DNA from: Mycobacterium pseudokansasii
GTDB lineage: Bacteria; Actinomycetota; Actinomycetes; Mycobacteriales; Mycobacteriaceae
Reading direction: 5' to 3'
Length of the DNA: 64,000 nucleotides
Assembly: GCF_900566075.1 (NCBI RefSeq)
Contig: NZ_UPHU01000001.1
Location: 5,952,325-6,016,324 of the forward strand
A program made the position numbers and the translations under genes. The notes under the pieces were generated by a model, which was not told where the DNA came from, made no database searches, and was given only the letters and a program-made list of their open reading frames with translations. Below, in pieces: positions 1 to 10,000 of the stretch; the first letter of the stretch is position 1, and every line of letters starts with the position of its first letter.

Positions 1-89
1 GCGTGGACGTCGTCGACGCGCCGCCCTCCGACATCGCGCCGGCGCTTGCGGATCGGTATCTGGCGATGAAGGCGACGGGCCGGCTGTAG
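1..89 (+). CDS. C-terminal end of an Rv3693-like protein (partial)
   Basis: Only the last 28 codons lie in the window. The frame is open from position 3 and stops with TAG at 87-89; the tail ends in Ala-Thr-Gly-Arg-Leu. In M. tuberculosis the gene before the SpoIIM-type gene Rv3694c is Rv3693, a conserved DUF58-type membrane protein. The identity is inferred from that gene order, because the visible tail has no diagnostic motif. Confidence 0.5.
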   Translation, partial: VDVVDAPPSDIAPALADRYLAMKATGRL

Positions 90-104
90 TTTTCGGCCCC
101 GCGC

Positions 105-1097
105 TCAGCCGGTGGGCACCACGTCGGGAGCATCCTCGATGTCGCCGGTCTCCCCGGCCTTGGCGGCGCGACGGCCGAAGTACACGATGTAGGACACGAA
201 CGCGGCCAAGGCAAGGAGGCCGATGGCGATCCGGACGGAGGTCGGCAACGGTGACGGGGTCACCATCGCTTCGATCAGCCCGGACACCAGCAAAACCCCC
301 ACCAGGCCCACCGCCACCGACACCACGCCGCGGCCCTGTTCGGCCAGGACTTGTCCGCGCGGCCGGTCACCGGGGGCGATCACCGACCACCCCAGCCGCA
401 TCCCGGTAGCGGCGGCCAGGAACACCGCCGTCAGCTCGAGCAGTCCGTGCGGAATCAGCAGTCCCAGCAGCAGGCCGCCCCTGCCCGCCTGGAACATCAA
501 GCCGGCGATCACTCCGACGTTGGCCGCGTTCTGGAAGAGCACCAGCGGTATCGGCAGGCCCAGCACCACCGACATCGCGATGCACTTGGCGGCCACCCAG
601 GAATTGTTCACCCAGACCTGCAGCGCGAACGACGTTGCCGGGTGCTCGCTGTAATACGACTCGACGTCGTGGTTGACCAATTCGTTGATCTCGGTGGGAG
701 TTCCGATGACCGACTGCACCTCCGCACTGCCGGCCACCCAGAACGCGATGAGCACCACGACGGCGAAGAACGCCACCGCCGTCGCCGCCCACCAGCGCCA
801 GGCCCGATAGGCGACCACCGGGAAGGACACCGTCCAGAACCGGACGAAGGTGCTGGTCAGCGGCGCGTGCGCACCGGTGACCGCGGCCCGCGCACGGGCG
901 ACCAGGCTGGACAGCCGTCCGACCAGCAGCGAATCCGACGACACCGACCGCAGCATCGACAGGTGTGTGGACACGCGCTGGTACAGCTCGACGAGCTCGT
1001 CGATCTCGGCGCCGGTCAGCGAACGACGCTTTTTGACCAACTGGTCGAGGCGATCCCAGGTGCCGCGGTGGGTCAGCAAGAACGCGTCGACGTCCAC
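105..1097 (-). CDS. SpoIIM-family (stage II sporulation protein M-like) membrane protein
   Basis: This 330-residue integral membrane protein matches the length of M. tuberculosis Rv3694c. The N-terminal 90 residues are soluble and helical, opening with VDVDAFLLTH; several hydrophobic segments follow (roughly residues 105-125, 165-190, 200-240 and 265-310). The SpoIIM/DUF95 fold is shared by sporulating and non-sporulating bacteria and its role in mycobacteria is unknown. I chose GTG at 1097 because the frame upstream is a shadow of the divergent RDD gene. The gene is divergent from the RDD protein with a 63-bp shared promoter region, as in M. tuberculosis, where the neighbouring DUF58/MoxR genes suggest an envelope function. 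Confidence 0.85.
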   Translation of the reverse strand: MDVDAFLLTHRGTWDRLDQLVKKRRSLTGAEIDELVELYQRVSTHLSMLRSVSSDSLLVGRLSSLVARARAAVTGAHAPLTSTFVRFWTVSFPVVAYRAWRWWAATAVAFFAVVVLIAFWVAGSAEVQSVIGTPTEINELVNHDVESYYSEHPATSFALQVWVNNSWVAAKCIAMSVVLGLPIPLVLFQNAANVGVIAGLMFQAGRGGLLLGLLIPHGLLELTAVFLAAATGMRLGWSVIAPGDRPRGQVLAEQGRGVVSVAVGLVGVLLVSGLIEAMVTPSPLPTSVRIAIGLLALAAFVSYIVYFGRRAAKAGETGDIEDAPDVVPTG

Positions 1098-1160
1098 CTG
1101 CGCAGCGTACCCAACCGAGGGCGGTAGGCAGCGGTCCGCAAACCTGTAGCGTTCCCAGGT

Positions 1161-2105
1161 ATGTCGGAGGTGGTGACCGGGGACGCCGTGGTGCTCGATG
1201 TGCAGATCGCCCAGCTGCCGGTGCGTGCGGTGAGCGCGATCATCGACATGACGGTGATGTTCATCGGCTACCTGCTCGGGCTGATGCTGTGGGCGGCCGC
1301 GTTGAGTCAGTTGGACGAGGCGTTGACCATCGCGTTCCTGATCATGTTCACGGTGTTGGCGTTCGTCGGCTATCCGGTGGCCATCGAGACCGCGACGCGG
1401 GGCCGGTCGGTGGGCAAGATCGTGATGGGCCTGCGGGTGGTATCCGACGACGGCGGCCCGGAACGCTTCCGTCAGGCGCTGTTTCGCGCGCTGGCGTCGG
1501 TGGTGGAGATCTGGATGCTGCTGGGCAGCCCGGCCGTGATCTGCAGCATGGTGTCGCCGAAGGGCAAGCGGGTGGGCGACATGTTCGCCGGCACCATCGT
1601 GGTCAGCGAGCGTGCTCCGCGGTTGGGGCCGCCGCCGGCGATGCCGCCGGCGCTGGCGTGGTGGGCGTCGTCGCTGCAGCTGTCCGGGCTCACCGCCGGA
1701 CAAGCCGAAGTTGCGCGCCAATTCCTTTCCCGTGCACCGCAATTGGATCCGCGGTTGCGTGAGCAGATGGCATATCGGATAGCCGGCGATGTGTTGTCCC
1801 GGATCGCGCCGCCGCCCCCGCCGGGCGTTCCGCCGCAGCTGGTGCTGGCCGCCGTACTTGCCGAACGGCACCGCCGCGAGCTCGCTCGGCTGCGTCCGAC
1901 TGCGGGTCCGGCCATGGCGCCGATGCCGCCGATGCCGCCGATGCCGCCGCAGGCGTGGCCGACGGCGCCGCCGGCCGCGGCGTCATGGCCGGCCCAGCCA
2001 CCGATGTACGCACCGCCGCAGGCCGTTCCCTGGCCGGAGCCGGAAGCACCGCAGCCCTGGCCGCAGCAGCCCCCGGCGCCCGGCGGATTCTCGCCGCCGA
2101 GTTAG
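1161..2105 (+). CDS. RDD-family membrane protein with Pro/Met-rich tail
   Basis: The product has 314 residues. Residues 15-150 form an RDD domain: the first membrane helix starts near residue 25 with Arg-Ala-Val-Ser-Ala-Ile-Ile-Asp, a second spans about 55-75, and a third about 110-130, followed by the basic GKRVGDMFAGT motif typical of the family. Residues 150-215 are soluble. The last 90 residues are low-complexity Pro/Ala/Met with MPPMPPMPP runs. It corresponds to Rv3695 by order and family. Function is unknown; RDD proteins are proposed transporters or envelope proteins. It is convergent with the next gene, their stop codons touching at 2105/2106. Confidence 0.85.
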   Translation: MSEVVTGDAVVLDVQIAQLPVRAVSAIIDMTVMFIGYLLGLMLWAAALSQLDEALTIAFLIMFTVLAFVGYPVAIETATRGRSVGKIVMGLRVVSDDGGPERFRQALFRALASVVEIWMLLGSPAVICSMVSPKGKRVGDMFAGTIVVSERAPRLGPPPAMPPALAWWASSLQLSGLTAGQAEVARQFLSRAPQLDPRLREQMAYRIAGDVLSRIAPPPPPGVPPQLVLAAVLAERHRRELARLRPTAGPAMAPMPPMPPMPPQAWPTAPPAAASWPAQPPMYAPPQAVPWPEPEAPQPWPQQPPAPGGFSPPS

Positions 2106-2477
2106 CTACTGCGCGACTGTCGCGGCCAGGATGGCGACATCGCCAACCAATAGCGCCAAGCCGACCAGCGGAACGGCTATGCCGAAACGCAGCTTGGCGG
2201 TGAACACCGTGGCGGTGATGACCAACAGGGCCACCACCGGCGCGCCGTAGAACAAGACGCCGAAGTCGATCCCGGCGCCCAGGTTGGGGCATCGGCTTTC
2301 GCTACAGGCATCGGTGCTCATCACCGCGCCGAGAGCGAACAACATCACGATCGCGGCGCCCGGCACGGTCAACAGGGCAAGCACCCAGGTGCTCCACATG
2401 CGGGGCTGCCTGTTGCCCCGCGACGGAGCGGTTACGCCACCGGGACGCGCCTCCGTCAGGCGAATTCTGCCGTTCAT
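2106..2477 (-). CDS. Small multi-spanning membrane protein, hypothetical
   Basis: This 123-residue protein has a polar N-terminus of about 28 residues and then three or four hydrophobic stretches (about 30-50, 68-88, 90-120). Two cysteines (Cys-Ser-Glu-Ser-Arg-Cys, about residues 58-63) lie in a loop between the first two helices and could form an exported disulfide. No family is recognised. It is transcribed away from the PadR gene, so the interval 2478-2620 carries promoters in both directions and this protein may be a PadR target. That link is inference from position only. Confidence 0.6.
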   Translation of the reverse strand: MNGRIRLTEARPGGVTAPSRGNRQPRMWSTWVLALLTVPGAAIVMLFALGAVMSTDACSESRCPNLGAGIDFGVLFYGAPVVALLVITATVFTAKLRFGIAVPLVGLALLVGDVAILAATVAQ

Positions 2478-2548
2478 GACCTGCGGAGGTACCCGGGCAT
2501 CGATGATCCCAAACCGGGTGATGCTTGTCGTTGCATCGCGTCCTGTCG

Positions 2549-2558
2549 CGATATATCG
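2549..2558. promoter_or_regulatory. Palindrome upstream of padR-type gene, candidate operator
   Basis: A perfect 10-bp palindrome, CGATATATCG, lies 62 bp before the PadR start in the divergent interval. PadR repressors usually bind AT-rich dyads in their own promoters, so this is a reasonable autoregulatory site. The assignment is by position and symmetry only. Confidence 0.35.
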
Positions 2559-2620
2559 TTGCTGTATCGGCGCGGTCTCTCGTGCCCTTCTGAAGAGCCC
2601 TCAATAGACAAGGAACAAAC

Positions 2621-3316
2621 GTGAACAACCCCTTCGCTTCCCCCGACCAGCCATTCGGTGTCCGTCCCGGGTTCGGCTTCGGTCCCGGCCCCGCACAGCG
2701 GCGCGCCCTGCACAGCGCCCGGCGGCATGCCCGCCGCGAATTCTTCGAACACCTCCGCGACCATGCCGGCGACGACGTGCCATTCGGCTTCGGCCCCGGT
2801 GTCGGCCCCGGCTTCGGTTTCGGGTTCGGCTTCGGTCCCGGCGGCCCACGCGGCGGATGGCGTCGCGGCGGACCCGGCCGCGGTCGGCGCGGTGACGTGC
2901 GGGCGGCCATCCTGGTGCTGCTGGGCGAGGGACCGATGCACGGCTACGAGATGATCCAGCAGATCGCCGAGCGCAGCAATGGTTTGTGGCGGCCCAGCCC
3001 CGGTTCGGTGTATCCGACGCTGCAACTGCTCGACGACGAAGGCCTGGTCACTGCCGGCGCGTCCGATGGCAGCAAGAAGTTGTTCGAGCTGACCGACGAG
3101 GGCCGGGCGGCGGCCGAGAAGATCGAAACCCCGCCGTGGGAGGAGATCGCCGAAGGCGTGGCGCCGGGCCATATCAACTTGCGCAAGGCCATGGGCCAAT
3201 TGTTCGGCGCGGTGATGCAATCGGCACACACCGCCAGCGCCGAACAGCAGCAGCGCATCGTCGACATCATCAACAACGCGCGCCGGGAGATCTACGGCGT
3301 TCTCGGGGAGGACTAG
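2621..3316 (+). CDS. PadR-family transcriptional regulator
   Basis: The protein has 231 residues and starts at GTG behind an AAGGA-type ribosome site. Residues 1-85 are unusual: a basic Arg-rich helix is flanked by low-complexity Phe-Gly-Pro repeats (FGFGPG near 13-25, and again near 55-78). Residues 90-165 are a clear PadR winged helix, with RGDVRAAILVLL, the GYEMIQQI helix, the SPGSVYPTLQLLDDEGLV recognition region and the KLFELTDEG wing. The C-terminal 60 residues form the helical dimerisation arm. PadR proteins usually repress an adjacent membrane protein or exporter gene, so candidates are the divergent membrane protein or the NRPS-exporter operon downstream. Confidence 0.85.
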   Translation: MNNPFASPDQPFGVRPGFGFGPGPAQRRALHSARRHARREFFEHLRDHAGDDVPFGFGPGVGPGFGFGFGFGPGGPRGGWRRGGPGRGRRGDVRAAILVLLGEGPMHGYEMIQQIAERSNGLWRPSPGSVYPTLQLLDDEGLVTAGASDGSKKLFELTDEGRAAAEKIETPPWEEIAEGVAPGHINLRKAMGQLFGAVMQSAHTASAEQQQRIVDIINNARREIYGVLGED

Positions 3317-3325
3317 GGACCCTTG

Positions 3326-3365
3326 GTAATTCCCAACCGCTCGATGAGTAATTCCCAACCGCTCG
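3326..3365. repeat. Direct repeat, two 18-bp copies
   Basis: GTAATTCCCAACCGCTCG occurs at 3326-3343 and 3348-3365, separated by 4 bp, just after the PadR stop. The repeat marks the start of the disturbed interval that leads into the IS982 relic. No function is evident. Confidence 0.7.
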
Positions 3366-3490
3366 CCCAGTGTGCACCGGCTGCGCCGAGTGTGCACTGG
3401 CGGCAACCCACGCCGGGCGCCGCCGCAGTGGTTGCACTCTCGGCGTGTCGACTTGTGAAGGATGTGGCTGGAGCGCACCGATGGACAGTT

Positions 3491-3766
3491 GTGAATACAG
3501 ACCTCGATGCCCTCGCGACCGAACTGTATGTGACGATCGATGACCACGTAGTGCAACCCGACCGGCGGCGCGTCGGGCGGCCGAAGCAATTGACCGACGC
3601 CGAGTTGGTGTGCCTGGCCGTGCCTCCGGCGCTGCTCGGCGCCCGTAGCGAACACCATGGCTGCGAATGCGTTATTGCCGACTCGGCACCTGTTTCCATA
3701 CCTGCCGAAACAGCCCGGTTACCACAAGCGGGTCAAGGCTGCGATACCTCTGATCTAAGTCCACGG
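3491..3766 (+). pseudogene. IS982-family transposase relic, frameshifted and truncated
   Basis: From GTG 3491 the frame reads VNTDLDALATELY and then VGRPKQLTDAELVCLAV, which resembles the N-terminus of actinobacterial IS982-family transposases. Homology then continues in a different frame from about 3681 (RHLFPYLPKQPGYHKR, AAIPLI), ending at a stop near 3765. The remaining two thirds of the gene, including the catalytic DDE region, are not recognisable. The element is therefore dead. It sits at the left border of the island and suggests past insertion activity there. Confidence 0.6.
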
Positions 3767-4080
3767 TGGAACGGCTGATACGCCGAAACGGCTGGCGGGG
3801 CCGCTACCTTGCCTATCTGCCCGCGCCCGCTCGGTTGCCGTCTTGCCCTTCCGATTCGGTCTGAGGCATCAGGACCTAAGCCACCGCGCGCGAGGGCAAA
3901 AAGTCTCTACCGGCGGCTCTGGTCGACAACGACAGTGGAGGTTGTCACGGTGCATGCATGCAGATGTGGGGACTAGGTCTCGTCGGTGCCTATCGGGAAA
4001 GCCTTCGGGTTGTGCGATAGGCCAGTTCGACCACAGGAACCTATCGAAAGCTGGCATGTCGGCTTATCAGGGAGTTCGTC
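3767..4080 (+). promoter_or_regulatory. Non-coding leader of the NRPS operon
   Basis: No credible gene is seen in these 314 bases. The interval runs from the transposase relic to the NRPS start and must contain the operon promoter unless transcription enters from the PadR gene. The only clear signal is the ribosome site AGGGAG at 4069-4074, six bases before the ATG at 4081. No convincing -10/-35 pair was picked by eye. Confidence 0.4.
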
Positions 4081-7000
4081 ATGCTCAACTACGGCGCGCA
4101 ACCCGACATGCTGGGATCGTTGACCGCCGGCCAGCGGTCGATTTGGGTTCTCCAACAACTCTGGCCCGAAGTCCCTTACGTCATCGCCGGTTTTCTCGCC
4201 ATCGATCACCATGTCGACGTCGAGAGGCTCACGGTTGCATGCGAAACAGCGGCAGCGCGGTTCGGCACACAATGCGCGTTGCTGTCCCTCGTGGACAGCG
4301 AACCGGTCTTCATGGTCGACCGCTCACTCCCGCAGAGTCTGCGCTCGCTGCGTTGCATCGATCTGCGTGCCGAATCTGACCCGGTCGCAGCTGCTCACAG
4401 CTGGATGAACAACAACTACCACCGGCCGATTGATCTGGTCAGTGAGCAATTGACCGACTTGGCGCTGTTGCGGATCACCGACAATCTGTCGTACTTCTAC
4501 TTGCGTGCGCACCACGTTCTCTTCGACGGGTATGGCGCCAACAATTTCATCCAGCACATCGCGGCCGCCTACTCAGGATCGGTCGCGGATATCACCGAAG
4601 TCGACTTCTCCGAGTTTGCCTTGATCCGTGACGCAGATCAGAAGTATCAGCAGTCCGCGCGCAGTCATGCTGATGCCGAATATTGGCAGACCATCGTGCG
4701 CGGGTCCGCGGACGTCACCGACCTGGGCGGGGGATGGGGGTCAACGGCACCACGCCACCCGCAGATGCGCGAGCTGGTGTGCCGGCATCTGTCGGAGAAC
4801 CACCAGCTCGATGTCGCAAGGGTTATCGCGACAATGGCGGTGTTCATCGCCAAAACCACAGCACGCCAGAACGTCTCGATGTCGCTGCCAGTCTCGGCGC
4901 GCACGACTGCGGCGCTGAAAAGATCCGCGGGCATGGTTGCCAATATGGTGCCGCTGCGCATCTGCGTCGATGGCGGCGACACCATTGGCGCGCTGACCGA
5001 TCAGGTCGCCAAGGCCTTGGTCGGTGCGCTGCGGCATCAGCAGTTCCGGCGCTGGCCGGATCTCATTGCCGACGCAACCCATCTCGACAACCTTGATTTC
5101 GGCCCGATCATCAACATCCTCGATTTCGCCACCCCGTTTCGTTTCGGGTCTTCGGAACCGATGTACAACGTCTTGACCAACGGCCCCATACAAGACATCG
5201 CAGTCAACATCTATCCGCGGCTGGGTCACGGGGCGCCGCGAATTCAGATCGCGTGGAATCCGGATCGCTACCGCGAAGATGACATCGCCAGGCACATAAC
5301 CCGTCTGGAATGGCTCTTTGACCGTCTGCTGGTGGCGGATGGGTCGGTGGTGGTGGGTGAGGTGTCGTTGCTGGATGGTGGTGAGCGTGATCTGGTGGTG
5401 TGGGGGTGGTCTGGTGCCGGGGTGGGGGCGCCGGTGGGGGTGGCCTCGGAGTTGTTGGCTGCGGCGGTGGCGGCCGATCCGGATGCGGTGGCGGTCATCG
5501 ACGGTGCGCGGGAGGTGTCGTATCGCGAGCTTGATGAGTGGTCGACGCGGTTGGCGCGGGTGCTGATCGAGGCGGGCGTGGGTCCGCAGCGCGCGGTCGG
5601 TGTGGCGATGGATCGGTGTGCGCAGTTGGTGGTGGCGTGGTGGGCGGTGGTCAAGGCCGGCGGGGTGTATGTGCCTCTGGATCGGGCTCATCCGGTCGGG
5701 CGCATCGCCACGGTGCTCGACGCGGTGGACGCGGTGTGTGTGGTGAGCTGCGGTGCCGACAGTGTGGCCGGGGCCGGGGCGCGCCCGGTGATCCGCATCG
5801 ACGGTTTAGACGTGTCGGATCGGTGCGCAGAGCCGATCACCGATGTTGACCGGCTGGCGCCGCTGGGGGTGGATAACACCGCGTATGTGATTTTTACGTC
5901 GGGTTCCACCGGCACCCCCAAGGGGGTGGCGGTCGGCCACGCCGGTCTGCTGGGGGTGGCCGCGGCCCAACGAAAGCTGTTCGGGTTGGGCGCAGATGCG
6001 CGGATCTTGATGGTGGCCGCGCCGACGTTTGATCTGTCGATCTTCGAATGGTTGTGGGCGGCGGGGTCGGCGGCGGCAGTCGTGGTGGCACCACCGGGGG
6101 TATATGCCGGTGAAGCGCTGACCGCGTTGCTGCACGACCAGCAGGTCAGCGCTGCCATCGTGACCCCCACGGTGCTGGCGTCGCTGGATCGGGCCCGGCT
6201 GGACGGGTTGTCCACGCTGGTGGCCGGCGCGGAGGCTTGCCCACCGGAGTTGGTGGCCGCCTGGGCACCGGGCCGGCGGATGTTCAACGCTTATGGCCCC
6301 ACCGAAGCCACCATCTGGGCCACCTGCACCACGGCGCTGTCGGCCGGGCAGCCCATCACCATCGGCGCCCCGATCCCGGGGGTGTGTGCGCTGGTGCTCG
6401 ACGCCCGGCTGCACCCGGCCCCCATCGGGGTGGTCGGTGAGCTGTATCTGGCCGGGCCCGCGCTGGCACACAGCTATGTGGGCCGGGCGGAGTTGAGCGC
6501 CGAACGATTCGTGGCCAATCCCTACGGTGCGCCCGGAACACGGATGTATCGCACCGGGGATCTGGTGCGCTGGACGCCCGACGGAACATTGCAGTGCCTG
6601 GGCCGCGCCGACACTCAGGTCAAACTGCGCGGACAACGCATCGAACTCGGCGAAATCGAAAACGCCCTGCTGGCCTGCCCGCAGGTCACCCAGGCCGCCG
6701 CCACCATGCACCACACCAACACCGGAGCCCCCCAACTCGTCGGCTACATCAGCGCCTCGGCGCCCCTTGACCCCGCCGCGATACGTCAGCAGTTGAGCAA
6801 GCGGTTGCCCGCTTACCTGGTGCCGGCTCAGGTGGCGGTGCTCGATGAGTTCCCGCTGACCTCCTCGGGCAAGCTCGACCGAAACGCGTTGCCGGAACCG
6901 GTGTTTGCCGCCGCGGTATACCGGCCGCCGCAGACGGTGACCGAAAAAATCGTCGCCGACGTCTTCGCCGACGTACTGGGCGTAGCCCGGGTCGGTCTCG

Positions 7001-10000
7001 ACGACGACTTCTTCGCCCTGGGCGGAGATTCATTGCTAGCCACCCGGGTAAGCGCGCGACTGCAGCTCGCGCTAGACACCGAGGTGCCGGTGCGGTCCCT
7101 GTTCGACGCCTCCACCGTCGCCGAACTCGCCAACCATCTGCACCGCCAGCGCGGCGGCCGCACCCGGCCGCCGGTGACACCGATGCCGCGCCCGGAGCCG
7201 ATCCCGTTGTCATATGCCCAGCAGCGGTTGTGGTTTCTCAACCAATTCGAAGGCGGCGCAGCGACCTACAATATGCCCGCCGCGTTTCGGATCCGCGGGG
7301 CGCTGGATGTCGAGGCGCTGGCGGCGGCCATCGATGATGTCATCGCCCGCCACGAATCGCTGCGCACCGTATTTCCCGACATCGACGGTGTGCCGTTCCA
7401 GGAGGTATTGCCGGCCCGGGCGGGGGTGTGGCGGCGCGGAGGCGCAACGGTGGTGTCGTTGCCAGAACAAGATGTGGCCGGCGAGTTGGTGACGCTGGCG
7501 GGGTATCGGTTCGATTTGTCGGCGGAGATCCCGATTCGTGCGCAAATCTATTCGGTGGGGCCCGAGCAGCATGTGGTGGGGATTGTGGTGCACCACATTG
7601 CCTGTGATGGATGGTCACTGGCTCCGATGGTCCGTGATATGGGCCAGGCATATCGGGCGCGGCGACTGGGCCGCGCCCCGCAGTGGGCGCCGTTGGCCGT
7701 GCAGTACGTGGATTACACGTTGTGGCAACGGGAGTGGTTGGGGGCCGAGACCGATCCGGACAGTGTGATCGCCGGGCAGTTGGCCTACTGGCGGCAGGAG
7801 TTGACCGATCTGCCGGAAGTCGTATCACTCCCGGCGGATCGGGCCCGCCCGCCGGTGCCCAGTTACCGCGGTGATGCGGTGGAGGTGCGCATCGACCCGC
7901 AGGTGTGGGCGGGGGTCAAGGCGCTGGCGGCGGCGCACAACGCGACCCCCTCGATGGTGTTGCAAGCGGTCTTGGCGGTGTTGCTGCACCGGGCCGGTGC
8001 GGGTGAAGACATTGTGATGGGCGCGCCGATCGCCGGGCGGTTGGATGAGGCGCTCGATGATCTGGTCGGGTTCTTCGTCAATACGTGGGTGACGCGGGTG
8101 CGTGTCAATTCTGCGCACCGGTTCAGCGATGTGCTCCAGCAGGTGCGCCAGAAGGCGCTGGATGCCTACAGCAACCAGGACGTTCCGTTCGAGCTGCTGG
8201 TCGAGCAGCTCAACCCGGTGCGCTCAGCGGCGCATCATCCGCTGTTTCAGGTGGCCATGGCCTTCCAGAACAATGTGCGCCCCGAGGCGGTGGCGATCGA
8301 CGGGGTCAGCGTCGAGCAGCTGGGTGTGTTCACCCGCACCGCCAAGTTCGACCTGGATTTCGACCTGGGTGAGGTGCCCACCGAGGACCCGGCCGCGCCG
8401 ACGGCCGCCGGGACAGTGTCGTATGCCACGGATTTGTTTGACCGAACCACCATGGAGCGGTTGGTCACCCGCTTCGTGCGGGTGCTCGAGGCGGTGGTGG
8501 CGGATGGGTCGGTGGTGGTGGGTGAGGTGTCGTTGCTGGATGGTGGTGAGCGTGATCTGGTGGTGTGGGGGTGGTCTGGTGCCGGGGTGGGGGCGCCGGT
8601 GGGGGTGGCCTCGGAGTTGTTGGCTGCGGCGGTGGCGGCCGATCCGGATGCGGTGGCGGTCATCGACGGTGCGCGGGAGGTGTCGTATCGCGAGCTTGAT
8701 GAGTGGTCGACGCGGTTGGCGCGGGTGCTGATCGAGGCGGGCGTGGGTCCGCAGCGCGCGGTCGGTGTGGCGATGGATCGGTGTGCGCAGTTGGTGGTGG
8801 CGTGGTGGGCGGTGGTCAAGGCCGGCGGGGTGTATGTGCCTCTGGATCGGGCTCATCCGGTCGGGCGCATCGCCACGGTGCTCGACGCGGTGGACGCGGT
8901 GTGTGTGGTGAGCTGCGGTGCCGACAGTGTGGCCGGGGCCGGGGCGCGCCCGGTGATCCGCATCGACGGTTTAGACGTGTCGGATCGGTGCGCAGAGCCG
9001 ATCACCGATGTTGACCGGCTGGCGCCGCTGGGGGTGGATAACACCGCGTATGTGATTTTTACGTCGGGTTCCACCGGCACCCCCAAGGGGGTGGCGGTCG
9101 GCCACGCCGGTCTGCTGGGGGTGGCCGCGGCCCAACGAAAGCTGTTCGGGTTGGGCGCAGATGCGCGGATCTTGATGGTGGCCGCGCCGACGTTTGATCT
9201 GTCGATCTTCGAATGGTTGTGGGCGGCGGGGTCGGCGGCGGCAGTCGTGGTGGCACCACCGGGGGTATATGCCGGTGAAGCGCTGACCGCGTTGCTGCAC
9301 GACCAGCAGGTCAGCGCTGCCATCGTGACCCCCACGGTGCTGGCGTCGCTGGATCGGGCCCGGCTGGACGGGTTGTCCACGCTGGTGGCCGGCGCGGAGG
9401 CTTGCCCACCGGAGTTGGTGGCCGCCTGGGCACCGGGCCGGCGGATGTTCAACGCTTATGGCCCCACCGAAGCCACCATCTGGGCCACCTGCACCACGGC
9501 GCTGTCGGCCGGGCAGCCCATCACCATCGGCGCCCCGATCCCGGGGGTGTGTGCGCTGGTGCTCGACGCCCGGCTGCACCCGGCCCCCATCGGGGTGGTC
9601 GGTGAGCTGTATCTGGCCGGGCCCGCGCTGGCACACAGCTATGTGGGCCGGGCGGAGTTGAGCGCCGAACGATTCGTGGCCAATCCCTACGGTGCGCCCG
9701 GAACACGGATGTATCGCACCGGGGATCTGGTGCGCTGGACGCCCGACGGAACATTGCAGTGCCTGGGCCGCGCCGACACTCAGGTCAAACTGCGCGGACA
9801 ACGCATCGAACTCGGCGAAATCGAAAACGCCCTGCTGGCCTGCCCGCAGGTCACCCAGGCCGCCGCCACCATGCACCACACCAACACCGGAGCCCCCCAA
9901 CTCGTCGGCTACATCACCCTCGAGCACAACACCACCGCTGACTCCATCGCTGAGCAAGATGCCAAAATCGTCGAACAGTGGCAATACGTATATGACGAGC

